Assembly: GCA_022448765.1 (NCBI GenBank)
Contig: JAKUTI010000031.1
Coordinates: 9,334 to 16,374 of the forward strand
Direction: 5' to 3'
From: Pseudomonadales bacterium
GTDB lineage: Bacteria; Pseudomonadota; Gammaproteobacteria; Pseudomonadales; Azotimanducaceae
DNA length: 7,041 nt
Below, in pieces: positions 1-6,146 of the stretch. The position numbers and the translations under genes were made by a program. How positions within the stretch are numbered: position 1 is the first letter of the stretch; every line of letters starts with the position of its first letter. The notes beneath the pieces were generated by a model. That model saw only the letters and a list, made by a program, of their open reading frames with translations. It did no database searches and had not been told where the DNA came from.

Positions 1-1405
1 AATGCGCACGCCGCAACTCACGCGGTTCCGTTACGCCACACGAATGTGCAATGACCCCCACTTCCTTCCGAATGCCCTTCGCGTACTCGCTTACTCGACT
101 TGCCTTGTCGGTCGGATCCAGTCCTCGTTGTAGCGACGCATCGTGCGTGGTTACCCCCGTGGGACAGGTGTTTTTGTGGCATTGAAGGGCCTGGATACAA
201 CCAAGCGCAAACATGAACCCACGGGCACAAACCACGAAGTCCGCACCCACACATATGGCCCACGCGACCTCGGCTGGGGTAATTAACTTGCCACTGGCAA
301 TCACTTTGATCCGATCTTTCAAACCGTGCCGATTGAGCAGGTCAACGACCCCGGGAAGGCTTTCTTTGATCGGCAACCCCATGTAATCGATCAGACTCAT
401 GGGGGCGGCTCCCGTACCACCGTCCGCGCTGTCGACCGTGATGAAATCGGGCGCACTTTCGATCCCTCGAGCTTTTATTTCCGTGCACAACGTTTCGAGC
501 CAATCGTAATTACCGATCACCGCTTTCACACCCGTGGGTTTGCCGGTGATTCGTCGAACGCGGTGGATGAAGTCCAGCAGATCCGACTCCGAATCGACCT
601 CGCGATGGCGATTCGGACTGATGGACTCTTTTCCTGGCACGATGAACCGGACTTTCGCAATTTCCTTCGTGACTTTTTCGGCGGGCAAAATTCCGCCCTT
701 TCCCGGTTTTGCGCCCTGCGAGAGCTTGATTTCAAACATTCGTACTTGCTCGTGACTCGCGACTGCAGCGAGCCTCTCATCCGATAAATTGCCTTCAGCA
801 TCTCGGACCCCGTATTTAGCGGTGCCAATCTGGAACACCAAGTCGGCACCGCCCTCCAAGTGTTGCGGAGCAAGCCCGCCTTCTCCGGTATTCATCCAAA
901 TCCCAGAATGCTGAGCCCCACTCGACAGTGCGAGCACCGCCGGTTTTGAGATCGCGCCGTAACTCATCCCAGAAATGTGGAAGACCGACCGGGTCGTGTA
1001 GGGAGAATCTGCGAACGGCCCGAGCGTTACCTCGCTCGTATCGACCGTGTCTTTTGTTAGGGTCGGAAAAGCACAATTGACGAAAATAACCGTGCCGACC
1101 GGTCGTAAGTCCCGAGTCGAGCCAAAGGCTACGATGTTGTTCTCGCCTTTCGCTGCCCGGTATACCCAAGCGCGCTCAGCCCGATTAAACGGCATTTCCT
1201 CGCGGTCGAGTGCAAAAAAATATTGTCGAAAAAACTCCCCTAAGTGTTCAAACCAATACCTGAACCGCCCAATGACCGGGAAATTGCGCCGTATTGCCTG
1301 TTTCTTTTGCACCCGATCCAACACGTAGACGATGGCAATCACCAAGGTCCCTGCCCCAACAAGGAAAACGAACAATTGCGCCAAGACGTTAATCAGGTTG
1401 AGCAT
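1..1405 (-). CDS. FMN-binding glutamate synthase-family protein, membrane-anchored (C-terminus cut by window edge)
   Basis: Starts at ATG 1405-1403 behind GGAGGG and reads open for 468 codons to the window edge, so the stop is outside. I translated it through and found no frameshift. Residues about 8-29 form one hydrophobic membrane segment. The rest resembles the FMN/synthase domain of glutamate synthase large subunits: NTGEGG at 172-177, SQGAKPGKGG at 229-238 (Gln and Lys that in GltB contact 2-oxoglutarate), the FMN-phosphate motif VDSADGGTGAAP at 324-335, and Cys403-x5-Cys409-x4-Cys414 in QCHKNTCPTG, matching the [3Fe-4S] ligands of GltB. There is no N-terminal glutaminase domain, so it cannot free ammonia from glutamine by itself. 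Stand-alone members of this family, roughly 500-540 residues with an N-terminal helix, are usually annotated as FMN-binding glutamate synthase family, with unproven function. About 40-70 C-terminal residues are probably missing. The fold is near certain; the reaction, glutamate synthesis or another FMN/Fe-S redox step, is open. Confidence 0.93.
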   Translation of the reverse strand, partial: MLNLINVLAQLFVFLVGAGTLVIAIVYVLDRVQKKQAIRRNFPVIGRFRYWFEHLGEFFRQYFFALDREEMPFNRAERAWVYRAAKGENNIVAFGSTRDLRPVGTVIFVNCAFPTLTKDTVDTSEVTLGPFADSPYTTRSVFHISGMSYGAISKPAVLALSSGAQHSGIWMNTGEGGLAPQHLEGGADLVFQIGTAKYGVRDAEGNLSDERLAAVASHEQVRMFEIKLSQGAKPGKGGILPAEKVTKEIAKVRFIVPGKESISPNRHREVDSESDLLDFIHRVRRITGKPTGVKAVIGNYDWLETLCTEIKARGIESAPDFITVDSADGGTGAAPMSLIDYMGLPIKESLPGVVDLLNRHGLKDRIKVIASGKLITPAEVAWAICVGADFVVCARGFMFALGCIQALQCHKNTCPTGVTTHDASLQRGLDPTDKASRVSEYAKGIRKEVGVIAHSCGVTEPRELRRAH

Positions 1406-1408
1406 GTG

Positions 1409-1414
1409 CCCTCC
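1409..1414 (-). promoter_or_regulatory. Shine-Dalgarno site of the glutamate synthase-like gene
   Basis: The minus strand reads GGAGGG and then CAC before the ATG. Spacing from GGAG is 5 nt, slightly short but usable. Seven T residues (A at 1415-1421 on the plus strand) lie just upstream. The site fixes the start at 1405, which also gives the membrane segment normal for this family. Confidence 0.7.
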
Positions 1415-1472
1415 AAAAAAATCCGCCCTGATATTAAACGAACCCCATCCGTGACCCGCTCATCAAGCCAGC

Positions 1473-2921
1473 TTAGTCGGCGCTATACCCCGCGTTCTCG
1501 CCCGTGACGCCCCGCGCCCTTTCGGCCAATTTGTCCAAATTATCGCTATGGTCATCTCGGTCAATTCGATATTGCGATACGAAGTAAAGAGCGCCAACGT
1601 TCAATAAGCAATATAGCGGTAAGAACAAGACGGCAATGTTGACGCGTATATCGTAAGTTACTTGCTCAACACTCGTAATCGCATCAAGGCCAACCAACGA
1701 AACAATTACGCCGGCTCCGACAATCCCGCCGGCCGAAATAGCTTTACCTGCAACGCCTCTTGCCGCAAAAAATAAGCCCTCCGACCGTCGCTCGGTGACC
1801 ACTTCACTATCTTCCACCACGTCGGCCATCATCGAATCGAGCAGGACACCTCCAATGATTCCACAAAAAACCTCAACCACAATAAAAATCGAGTAGATGT
1901 AAAGACTTAGCCAGCTTCCCAACTCCGGCCATGCGCCCATCAACACGAGGATGTACGGAATCGGGTACAACACGGTATTGAGTAATATCGCGTAGATCGC
2001 CGCTCTTTTCTTACCAACGCGCGCACCAAAAAAAGGAGCCGCAAAGACGGCGCAAACCGGCGCGATCAGAACCCACAATCCCGTGACAGCAACTTGCGGG
2101 CCAGTAAAAGCAAAGAAATAGGTGGTGTTATACAAATACAAAGCCATGCCCAAACCACCCGCGATACCCACCGTCAGGCCATAAAGAAACAAAGACTTAA
2201 AGCTAGGGTTCTTTAGGGATTCAAATATTTGTCTGATTTCCGATGCGATGTCCCTGAGCTTGAACGTATCCACCGGCCGAGGCAGTGCCGACGCTTCTCG
2301 CTGAGTTCCGAAGCTTGAGATCACAATGGAAAGGAATATCAACAGTGCACCGACCGTGGCGTAAATCGTGTATCCGCGTTGTACGGCAAACCCATACGCA
2401 CCAGCCCAAAACATCATGTTGGCAATGTGGATGCCATTGCCTCCATACCATCCAAAAAAATGTCGGAGTGCCCACCATTGATTACGTCGGTCATAGTCTT
2501 TTTCGAGATCTGGCAGCAAAGCCATCGACGGCATTTCAAACATTGTCGTTCCAGTGCGGATCAGCAGAGCCATCAGCAACACATACATGAACGCGTTGTC
2601 TTCATGAAGCTCGATGGCCGGATCAAAGAGTAGGTAAAAACTGATCGGCAGCACCAACAGTGCCGCGTACATGAACGGGTGTCGACGACCTAACCGGGAA
2701 CTGGTCTTGTCCGACCAATGCCCCAACACCAAGTCCGATACTGCATCCCAGATCATTGCAATCGCCAACGCGATGGACGCTTTATACCCGGCAATGCCCA
2801 ACACTTCCGTACAGTACATGAGCAAGAGATAACTAAAGGCGTTGCTCTTGATGCCACCCGCCGTCGAGGCAGATCCCCAACACCAAAATACGTGATTTTT
2901 CCAAAGTTTCTCGGTCGTCAT
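1473..2921 (-). CDS. GPH-family (MelB-like) MFS sugar:cation symporter
   Basis: Complete 482-residue inner-membrane protein with about 12 hydrophobic segments, the usual length for glycoside-pentoside-hexuronide symporters of the major facilitator superfamily. The family signature is clear: IWDAVSD at 57-63 keeps two acidic residues, Asp59 and Asp63, at the positions of the cation-binding aspartates in MelB. It is followed by the loop SDKTSSRLGRRHPFM at 70-84, then EMPSMALLPDL at 129-139 and DYDRRN at 142-147. A central cytoplasmic stretch (about 206-240) ends in SLKNPSFKSL, also typical. Family members co-import sugars, glycosides, sulfonated sugars or other small solutes with H+ or Na+; the substrate cannot be read here. 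It starts at ATG 2921 with GGAG 7 nt upstream and ends in TAA at 1475-1473. The glutamate synthase-like gene follows after 67 nt on the same strand with no visible terminator, so co-transcription is possible. The TRAP operon diverges upstream. Confidence 0.93.
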   Translation of the reverse strand: MTTEKLWKNHVFWCWGSASTAGGIKSNAFSYLLLMYCTEVLGIAGYKASIALAIAMIWDAVSDLVLGHWSDKTSSRLGRRHPFMYAALLVLPISFYLLFDPAIELHEDNAFMYVLLMALLIRTGTTMFEMPSMALLPDLEKDYDRRNQWWALRHFFGWYGGNGIHIANMMFWAGAYGFAVQRGYTIYATVGALLIFLSIVISSFGTQREASALPRPVDTFKLRDIASEIRQIFESLKNPSFKSLFLYGLTVGIAGGLGMALYLYNTTYFFAFTGPQVAVTGLWVLIAPVCAVFAAPFFGARVGKKRAAIYAILLNTVLYPIPYILVLMGAWPELGSWLSLYIYSIFIVVEVFCGIIGGVLLDSMMADVVEDSEVVTERRSEGLFFAARGVAGKAISAGGIVGAGVIVSLVGLDAITSVEQVTYDIRVNIAVLFLPLYCLLNVGALYFVSQYRIDRDDHSDNLDKLAERARGVTGENAGYSAD

Positions 2922-2928
2922 CCCTTCA

Positions 2929-2948
2929 CTCCACTACTGCTCCACTAC
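2929..2948 (-). repeat. Tandem 9-bp direct repeat over the ribosome-binding region of the MFS gene
   Basis: CTCCACTAC occurs at 2929-2937 and again at 2940-2948 on the plus strand, with a period of 11 bp. On the mRNA strand this gives GTAGTGGAG twice, each copy carrying a GGAG core. The copy nearer the gene lies 7 nt from the ATG at 2921 and is the likely Shine-Dalgarno site; the second core sits 11 nt further upstream. It may be a chance duplication, a second ribosome landing site, or protein-binding half-sites one helical turn apart. Confidence 0.55.
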
Positions 2949-3004
2949 GGTCCAAACATGCCATCCACATCGCAAGCTGCTCCCAAGCGCCAGTGGAACA
3001 TGGC

Positions 3005-3033
3005 TTGATAACCTGAATCACTCCGCCCGTCAA
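3005..3033 (-). promoter_or_regulatory. Candidate sigma-70-type promoter for the MFS gene
   Basis: The minus strand has TTGACG (3033-3028, 5 of 6 to the -35 consensus), a 17-nt spacer, and TATCAA (3010-3005, 4 of 6 to the -10 consensus). Transcription would start near 2998, giving a leader of about 77 nt. This was found by eye in a 202-nt region, so a chance match is quite possible. Confidence 0.35.
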
Positions 3034-3066
3034 AGTGCCGGCCCACCTCACGAAACAACCGAAACG

Positions 3067-3095
3067 ATGACAAACCCGTTCCAAGTTTAGACAAT
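3067..3095 (+). promoter_or_regulatory. Candidate sigma-70-type promoter for the TRAP operon
   Basis: ATGACA (3067-3072, 5 of 6 to the -35 consensus), a 17-nt spacer and GACAAT (3090-3095, 4 of 6 to the -10 consensus) precede dctP. A start near 3102 would leave a short leader of about 22 nt that holds the AGGAGG site. The hexamer CGAAAC is repeated just upstream at 3051-3056 and 3060-3065 and could be part of an operator. The prediction is by eye and weak. Confidence 0.35.
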
Positions 3096-3110
3096 CGACC
3101 TCTTTACACC

Positions 3111-3116
3111 AGGAGG
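3111..3116 (+). promoter_or_regulatory. Strong Shine-Dalgarno site of dctP, deciding a GTG start
   Basis: AGGAGG is a perfect anti-16S match, 7 nt before GTG 3124-3126. An ATG at 3122-3124 overlaps that GTG but is followed at once by TGA 3125-3127, so it cannot start a protein. GTG is therefore the only sensible start for dctP. Confidence 0.85.
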
Positions 3117-3123
3117 ACCCGAT

Positions 3124-4227
3124 GTGAGCAACCGTGCTGCATCCATCGCGGTATTGACTGCACTCATTGTCGGTATGCTCGCCACCCTCGCGATCCGACC
3201 TCCCGGAAAAGAAGTCCGTGGCGAACAAACGGTCTCCGGTCAAGGTCTACCCCAACTGCGGTGGCGAGTTCCTGTAGCGTTTAGTACGAATTTGAAAGCC
3301 CTCGGCGACAACGTTGTGTTTGTTGCTGAGACGTTATCCATCGCGACGAGCGGCGCTATCGAACTGGCGATTTATGAACCAGGCGAACTGGTGCCCGCGT
3401 TCAATATTGTCGATGCTGTGCGCGAGGGTAAAGTACAAGCGGGTTACACCTGGATGGGCTACGACCAAGGAAAAATACCGGCCTCAGCCCTCATCGGAGC
3501 CGTACCGTTTGGCATGGAGCCCTGGGAATATTCTGCCTGGTGGTACGAGGCCGACGGTCGCACGCTCACCGAAGCCCTGTACAAACGCTACGGCGTTCAC
3601 CCCATTCTGTGTGGACTCATTGGACCGGAAACAGCGGGATGGTTCCGCGAGCCAATCGAATCGCTCCGCGACGTTCAAGGCCTCAAAATTCGGTTCGCCG
3701 GACTTGGCGGCAAGGTGATTGAACGCCTTGGGGCTTCAGTCACAATGCTGCCGGGCGGTGAAATCTTTCAAGCGCTCGAAAAGGGCGCCATCGATGCGAC
3801 CGAATTTTCGTTGCCCAACGTGGATGAATCGCTTGGTTTCGATCGAATCGCAAAACTGAACTATTACCCGGGATGGCATCAAACCTACACCTCCGCCCAT
3901 ATGGTCATTAATTCAGATGAGTGGTCCGCGCTCAACGCAGCGCAGAAACGCTTGTTCAATACCGCGTGTAGCGCTGGCGTCACGCGTAATCTCGCTCGCG
4001 CGGAAGCTCTCCAGGGACCCGTCATCGCGGCGTTTCCAGCCAAGGGCGTGAAAGCGATACGGCTGCCACTACCGATACTACGTGAACTCAATCGCGTCAC
4101 CGATGAGGTGATGGCTGAAGAAGCGCGCAACAACGAGGATTTTAGGACGATTCGAGCATCACAACAGAATTTCCGAAAAGTTTACGCGCGGTGGAAAAAA
4201 CTCGCGTATCTACCGAGGGACTTTTAG
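3124..4227 (+). CDS. dctP: TRAP transporter substrate-binding protein (TakP-like, 2-oxo acid/carboxylate type)
   Basis: Periplasmic solute-binding component (367 residues) of a tripartite ATP-independent transporter: it captures the solute and hands it to the DctQ/DctM membrane pair. Residues about 7-24 form a hydrophobic signal peptide or anchor; TLA at 21-23 is only a weak cleavage site. From memory of the family, the mature part closely resembles Rhodobacter sphaeroides TakP (alpha-keto acid binding) and its relatives often named mannitol/chloroaromatic TRAP proteins. Shared stretches are AGWFREPI at 171-178, DVQGLKIRFAGLGGKVIERLG at 183-203 with conserved Arg190, which pairs with the substrate carboxylate in TRAP proteins, ALEKGAIDATEF at 217-228, and NYYPGWHQ at 246-253. 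This favours a monocarboxylate such as a 2-oxo acid or lactate over C4-dicarboxylates, but the exact ligand is inferred. It is the first gene of the operon, starts at GTG, and ends in TAG directly before dctQ. Confidence 0.94.
   Translation: MSNRAASIAVLTALIVGMLATLAIRPPGKEVRGEQTVSGQGLPQLRWRVPVAFSTNLKALGDNVVFVAETLSIATSGAIELAIYEPGELVPAFNIVDAVREGKVQAGYTWMGYDQGKIPASALIGAVPFGMEPWEYSAWWYEADGRTLTEALYKRYGVHPILCGLIGPETAGWFREPIESLRDVQGLKIRFAGLGGKVIERLGASVTMLPGGEIFQALEKGAIDATEFSLPNVDESLGFDRIAKLNYYPGWHQTYTSAHMVINSDEWSALNAAQKRLFNTACSAGVTRNLARAEALQGPVIAAFPAKGVKAIRLPLPILRELNRVTDEVMAEEARNNEDFRTIRASQQNFRKVYARWKKLAYLPRDF
4215..4220 (+). promoter_or_regulatory. Ribosome-binding site supporting the TTG start of dctQ
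   Basis: GAGGGA lies inside the end of dctP, with its GAGG core 9 nt before TTG 4228. The next in-frame start, GTG 4234, would be 15 nt away, too far. Together with the amber stop at 4225-4227, this favours the rare TTG start. Confidence 0.55.
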
Positions 4228-4755
4228 TTGCCTGTGGACGACCAACTTCCGGCGACGGATGTATCCCGCGCGATCGACCCGTGGCTACAACGGCTCGGCA
4301 ACGGGATGTCTTGGATTTGGGTCTGTTTGATCTTTGTGATCGTACTGAATGTCCTGCTTCGTTATGTGTTTAGCGAAGGCCGCATTGAACTGGAGGAAAT
4401 CCAGTGGCATTTGTACTCCACCGGATTCATGCTCGGCCTGAGTTACGCATTTCAAGCCGACGCGCATATTCGGGTCGATGTGCTCCACGAACGATTTTCC
4501 CTCGAGCTCAAAGCGTGGATTGATCTTTACGGAATCGTGCTGTTTGTTCTCCCATTCACCTTGCTCATGCTGATCTATGGGATTCCGTTCGTTGTCGACA
4601 GCTACGAAACTAAGGAAGTGTCACCCTCACCCGGAGGACTCGAGCTCCGATGGCTGATCAAGTCGGTTCTGTTACTAGGTTTTTCGTTACTGGGGCTCGC
4701 CGCCATCTCCCGATTGACACGACTTTGGTCATTTCTTTTTTCCCATGCCCGCTAA
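4228..4755 (+). CDS. dctQ: TRAP transporter small permease subunit
   Basis: Small integral membrane subunit (175 residues) with four predicted helices at about 27-46, 62-78, 98-118 and 142-162, the standard DctQ layout. Family features are NVLLRYVF at 41-48, EEIQWHLYSTGFMLGLSYAF at 56-75, DAHIRVDVL at 78-86, and a SPSPGGLELRWLIKS segment at 132-146 just before the last helix. It pairs with DctM to form the membrane complex that docks the binding protein. The preferred start is TTG 4228, immediately after the dctP stop; GTG 4234 is the alternative and would change only two residues. The gene lies in the same frame as dctP with only the TAG codon between them. Its last 11 nt overlap dctM, so all three genes are surely co-transcribed and probably translationally coupled. 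Confidence 0.93.
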   Translation: MPVDDQLPATDVSRAIDPWLQRLGNGMSWIWVCLIFVIVLNVLLRYVFSEGRIELEEIQWHLYSTGFMLGLSYAFQADAHIRVDVLHERFSLELKAWIDLYGIVLFVLPFTLLMLIYGIPFVVDSYETKEVSPSPGGLELRWLIKSVLLLGFSLLGLAAISRLTRLWSFLFSHAR

Positions 4756-6100
4756 CGAAATACTGGCATTGGCGATGTTTTTCGCCTTTATCCTACTGGT
4801 GTTCACAGGGTTTCCCGTCGCCTGGGTACTTGCCGGACTCTCCATTCTATTTACCGCCATTGCCATCATCGCCTCGGTCGACTTCGGTATGCCGATCGCG
4901 ATCGATTGGGCTTACACCTCCATTACCGTCGAACGGGTATGGAACGTCATGGAAAACTGGGTCATGGTGGCTCTGCCTATGTTCATCTTCATGGGCTTAA
5001 TGCTGGATCGTTCAGGCGTTGCCAGTCGCCTCATGAGCAGTTTTGCCACGCTCTTTCGGGGCATCAACGGTGGCCTCGCCGTCACCGTCGTTCTGATCGG
5101 TGTGCTTCTTGCTGCAACCACGGGGATTATCGGTGCCTCCGTCGTCCTATTGGCCCTACTCGGTCTGCCCGTCATGCTTGAACAAAAATACGACAAAAGC
5201 GTCGCAGCGGGCACAGTCTGCGCGGTAGGAACCCTCGGGATTCTTATTCCTCCAAGCATCATGCTGGTCCTGATGGCCGATCGTATGGCAATGTCGGTGG
5301 GCGATCTGTTTTTGGGTGCAGTATTTCCGGGACTGCTACTTAGTGGACTCTACGTACTCTATCTCTTGTTCCACGGATTGATAAAACCAGCCGATTTACC
5401 GTCAATCTCAACGGACAACGTTTTCGACGCCGCCGCATTACTGACGTTAATCAAGGCCGTGGTTCCCCCCGCGTTCCTCATCTTTGCGGTCCTCGGCAGT
5501 ATCTTCCTCGGTTTCGCAACACCTACCGAAGCGGCCGGCGTCGGTGCCGCGGGCGCGCTTATCCTAGCGCTCGCCAACGGGACTCTTTCGAAATCAGTCT
5601 TGACCGACGTCGTGAGAGAGACCACGCGCACTACGGCCTTCATTTTTGCCATCCTTATCGGAGCAACCGCTTTTTCGCTAGTCCTCAGAGGTCTCGGCGG
5701 CGACGAGCTCATCGAAAGGACGTTGCTAGGGTTACCGTTCGGCCCCGTGGGGATCATCATCACGATCCTACTATTTACCTTTCTCCTTGGTTTTTTTCTC
5801 GACTGGATCGAGTTAACGCTGATTATCTTGCCGCTGGTTGCACCTGTGGTGTCTTCGCTCGGCTTCGACCCCGTGTGGTTCACGGTTCTATTCGCGGTAT
5901 GTCTCCAAACAAGTTTTCTCACGCCACCGGTTGGTTTTGCAATCTTCTACCTAAAAGGGGTCGCGCCACCCAGCATCGACGCCCCGACCATTTATCGAGG
6001 CGTTATTCCGTTCATCGGACTGCAACTTGTGGGTCTTTCAGCGATTTTTTATTGGCAATCGTTAGTGACCTGGCTACCTGCCCAAGCTTACGGCCCTTGA
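4745..6100 (+). CDS. dctM: TRAP transporter large permease subunit
   Basis: The channel-forming subunit (451 residues) moves the solute across the inner membrane with Na+ or H+. It has about a dozen hydrophobic segments and the duplicated architecture of DctM proteins. Visible motifs are TGFPVAWVLA at 21-30, GIIGASVV at 127-134, GTLGILIPPSIML at 162-174, GFATPTEAAGVGA at 256-268 and TPPVGFAIFYLKGVAPP at 393-409. The two Pro-rich motifs mark the re-entrant hairpins of the two repeats. The long segment between helices 2 and 3 (about 44-72) is common in the TakM/FcbT3-type branch, which agrees with the TakP-like binding protein. The ATG lies inside dctQ (11-nt overlap, different frame), and the preceding 20 nt are pyrimidine-rich with no Shine-Dalgarno match, so translation probably depends on ribosomes finishing dctQ. 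The stop is TGA 6098-6100. Confidence 0.95.
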   Translation: MPANEILALAMFFAFILLVFTGFPVAWVLAGLSILFTAIAIIASVDFGMPIAIDWAYTSITVERVWNVMENWVMVALPMFIFMGLMLDRSGVASRLMSSFATLFRGINGGLAVTVVLIGVLLAATTGIIGASVVLLALLGLPVMLEQKYDKSVAAGTVCAVGTLGILIPPSIMLVLMADRMAMSVGDLFLGAVFPGLLLSGLYVLYLLFHGLIKPADLPSISTDNVFDAAALLTLIKAVVPPAFLIFAVLGSIFLGFATPTEAAGVGAAGALILALANGTLSKSVLTDVVRETTRTTAFIFAILIGATAFSLVLRGLGGDELIERTLLGLPFGPVGIIITILLFTFLLGFFLDWIELTLIILPLVAPVVSSLGFDPVWFTVLFAVCLQTSFLTPPVGFAIFYLKGVAPPSIDAPTIYRGVIPFIGLQLVGLSAIFYWQSLVTWLPAQAYGP

Positions 6101-6146
6101 GCAACAGCACCTACTAACGAAGGCAGATCTCCCCACCTTGATCCTT

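Larger units (their letters stand above)
2922..3123. other. Divergent intergenic region between the MFS gene and dctP
   Basis: These 202 nt hold both candidate promoters, both ribosome-binding sites and the small repeats described separately. The two candidate promoters lie back to back about 33 bp apart (3033 to 3067), so one regulator could control both directions. No convincing open reading frame or long palindrome was seen; GCCGGC at 3036-3041 is the only perfect short palindrome between the promoters that I noticed. Confidence 0.6.

Noticed and set aside
18..263. An 81-codon minus-strand frame at the left edge
   Set aside because: It is an off-frame shadow of the glutamate synthase-like gene, where the correct frame carries the cysteine cluster motif.
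326..787. A 153-codon plus-strand frame
   Set aside because: It is the reverse of the conserved FMN-binding domain of the minus-strand gene and shows no recognisable domain of its own.
1..1405. Possible frameshifts or a pseudogene in the glutamate synthase-like region, because only short overlapping frames with stops are found there
   Set aside because: Translating the minus strand from 1405 gives exactly 468 uninterrupted codons with all motifs in order. It only lacks a stop because the gene runs off the window.
1415..1421. Run of seven A (T on the minus strand) as a terminator tail after the MFS gene
   Set aside because: No GC-rich hairpin precedes it on the minus strand, and it sits directly upstream of the next gene's Shine-Dalgarno site.
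2984..3007. Imperfect inverted repeat CAAGCGCCA / TGGCTTG overlapping the candidate -10 of the MFS gene
   Set aside because: It pairs only 7 bp with a 2-nt bulge and is not distinctive enough to call an operator or a terminator.
5359..5922. A 187-codon open frame on the minus strand inside dctM
   Set aside because: It is antisense to a clear DctM coding sequence, is rich in Ser, Arg, Thr and Pro as mirror frames usually are, and shows no family motif or convincing ribosome-binding site.
6101..6146. Bidirectional terminator between the convergent dctM and methyltransferase genes
   Set aside because: The only pairing I found is a short GAAGG/CCTTC-type stem with no U tract, too weak to annotate.
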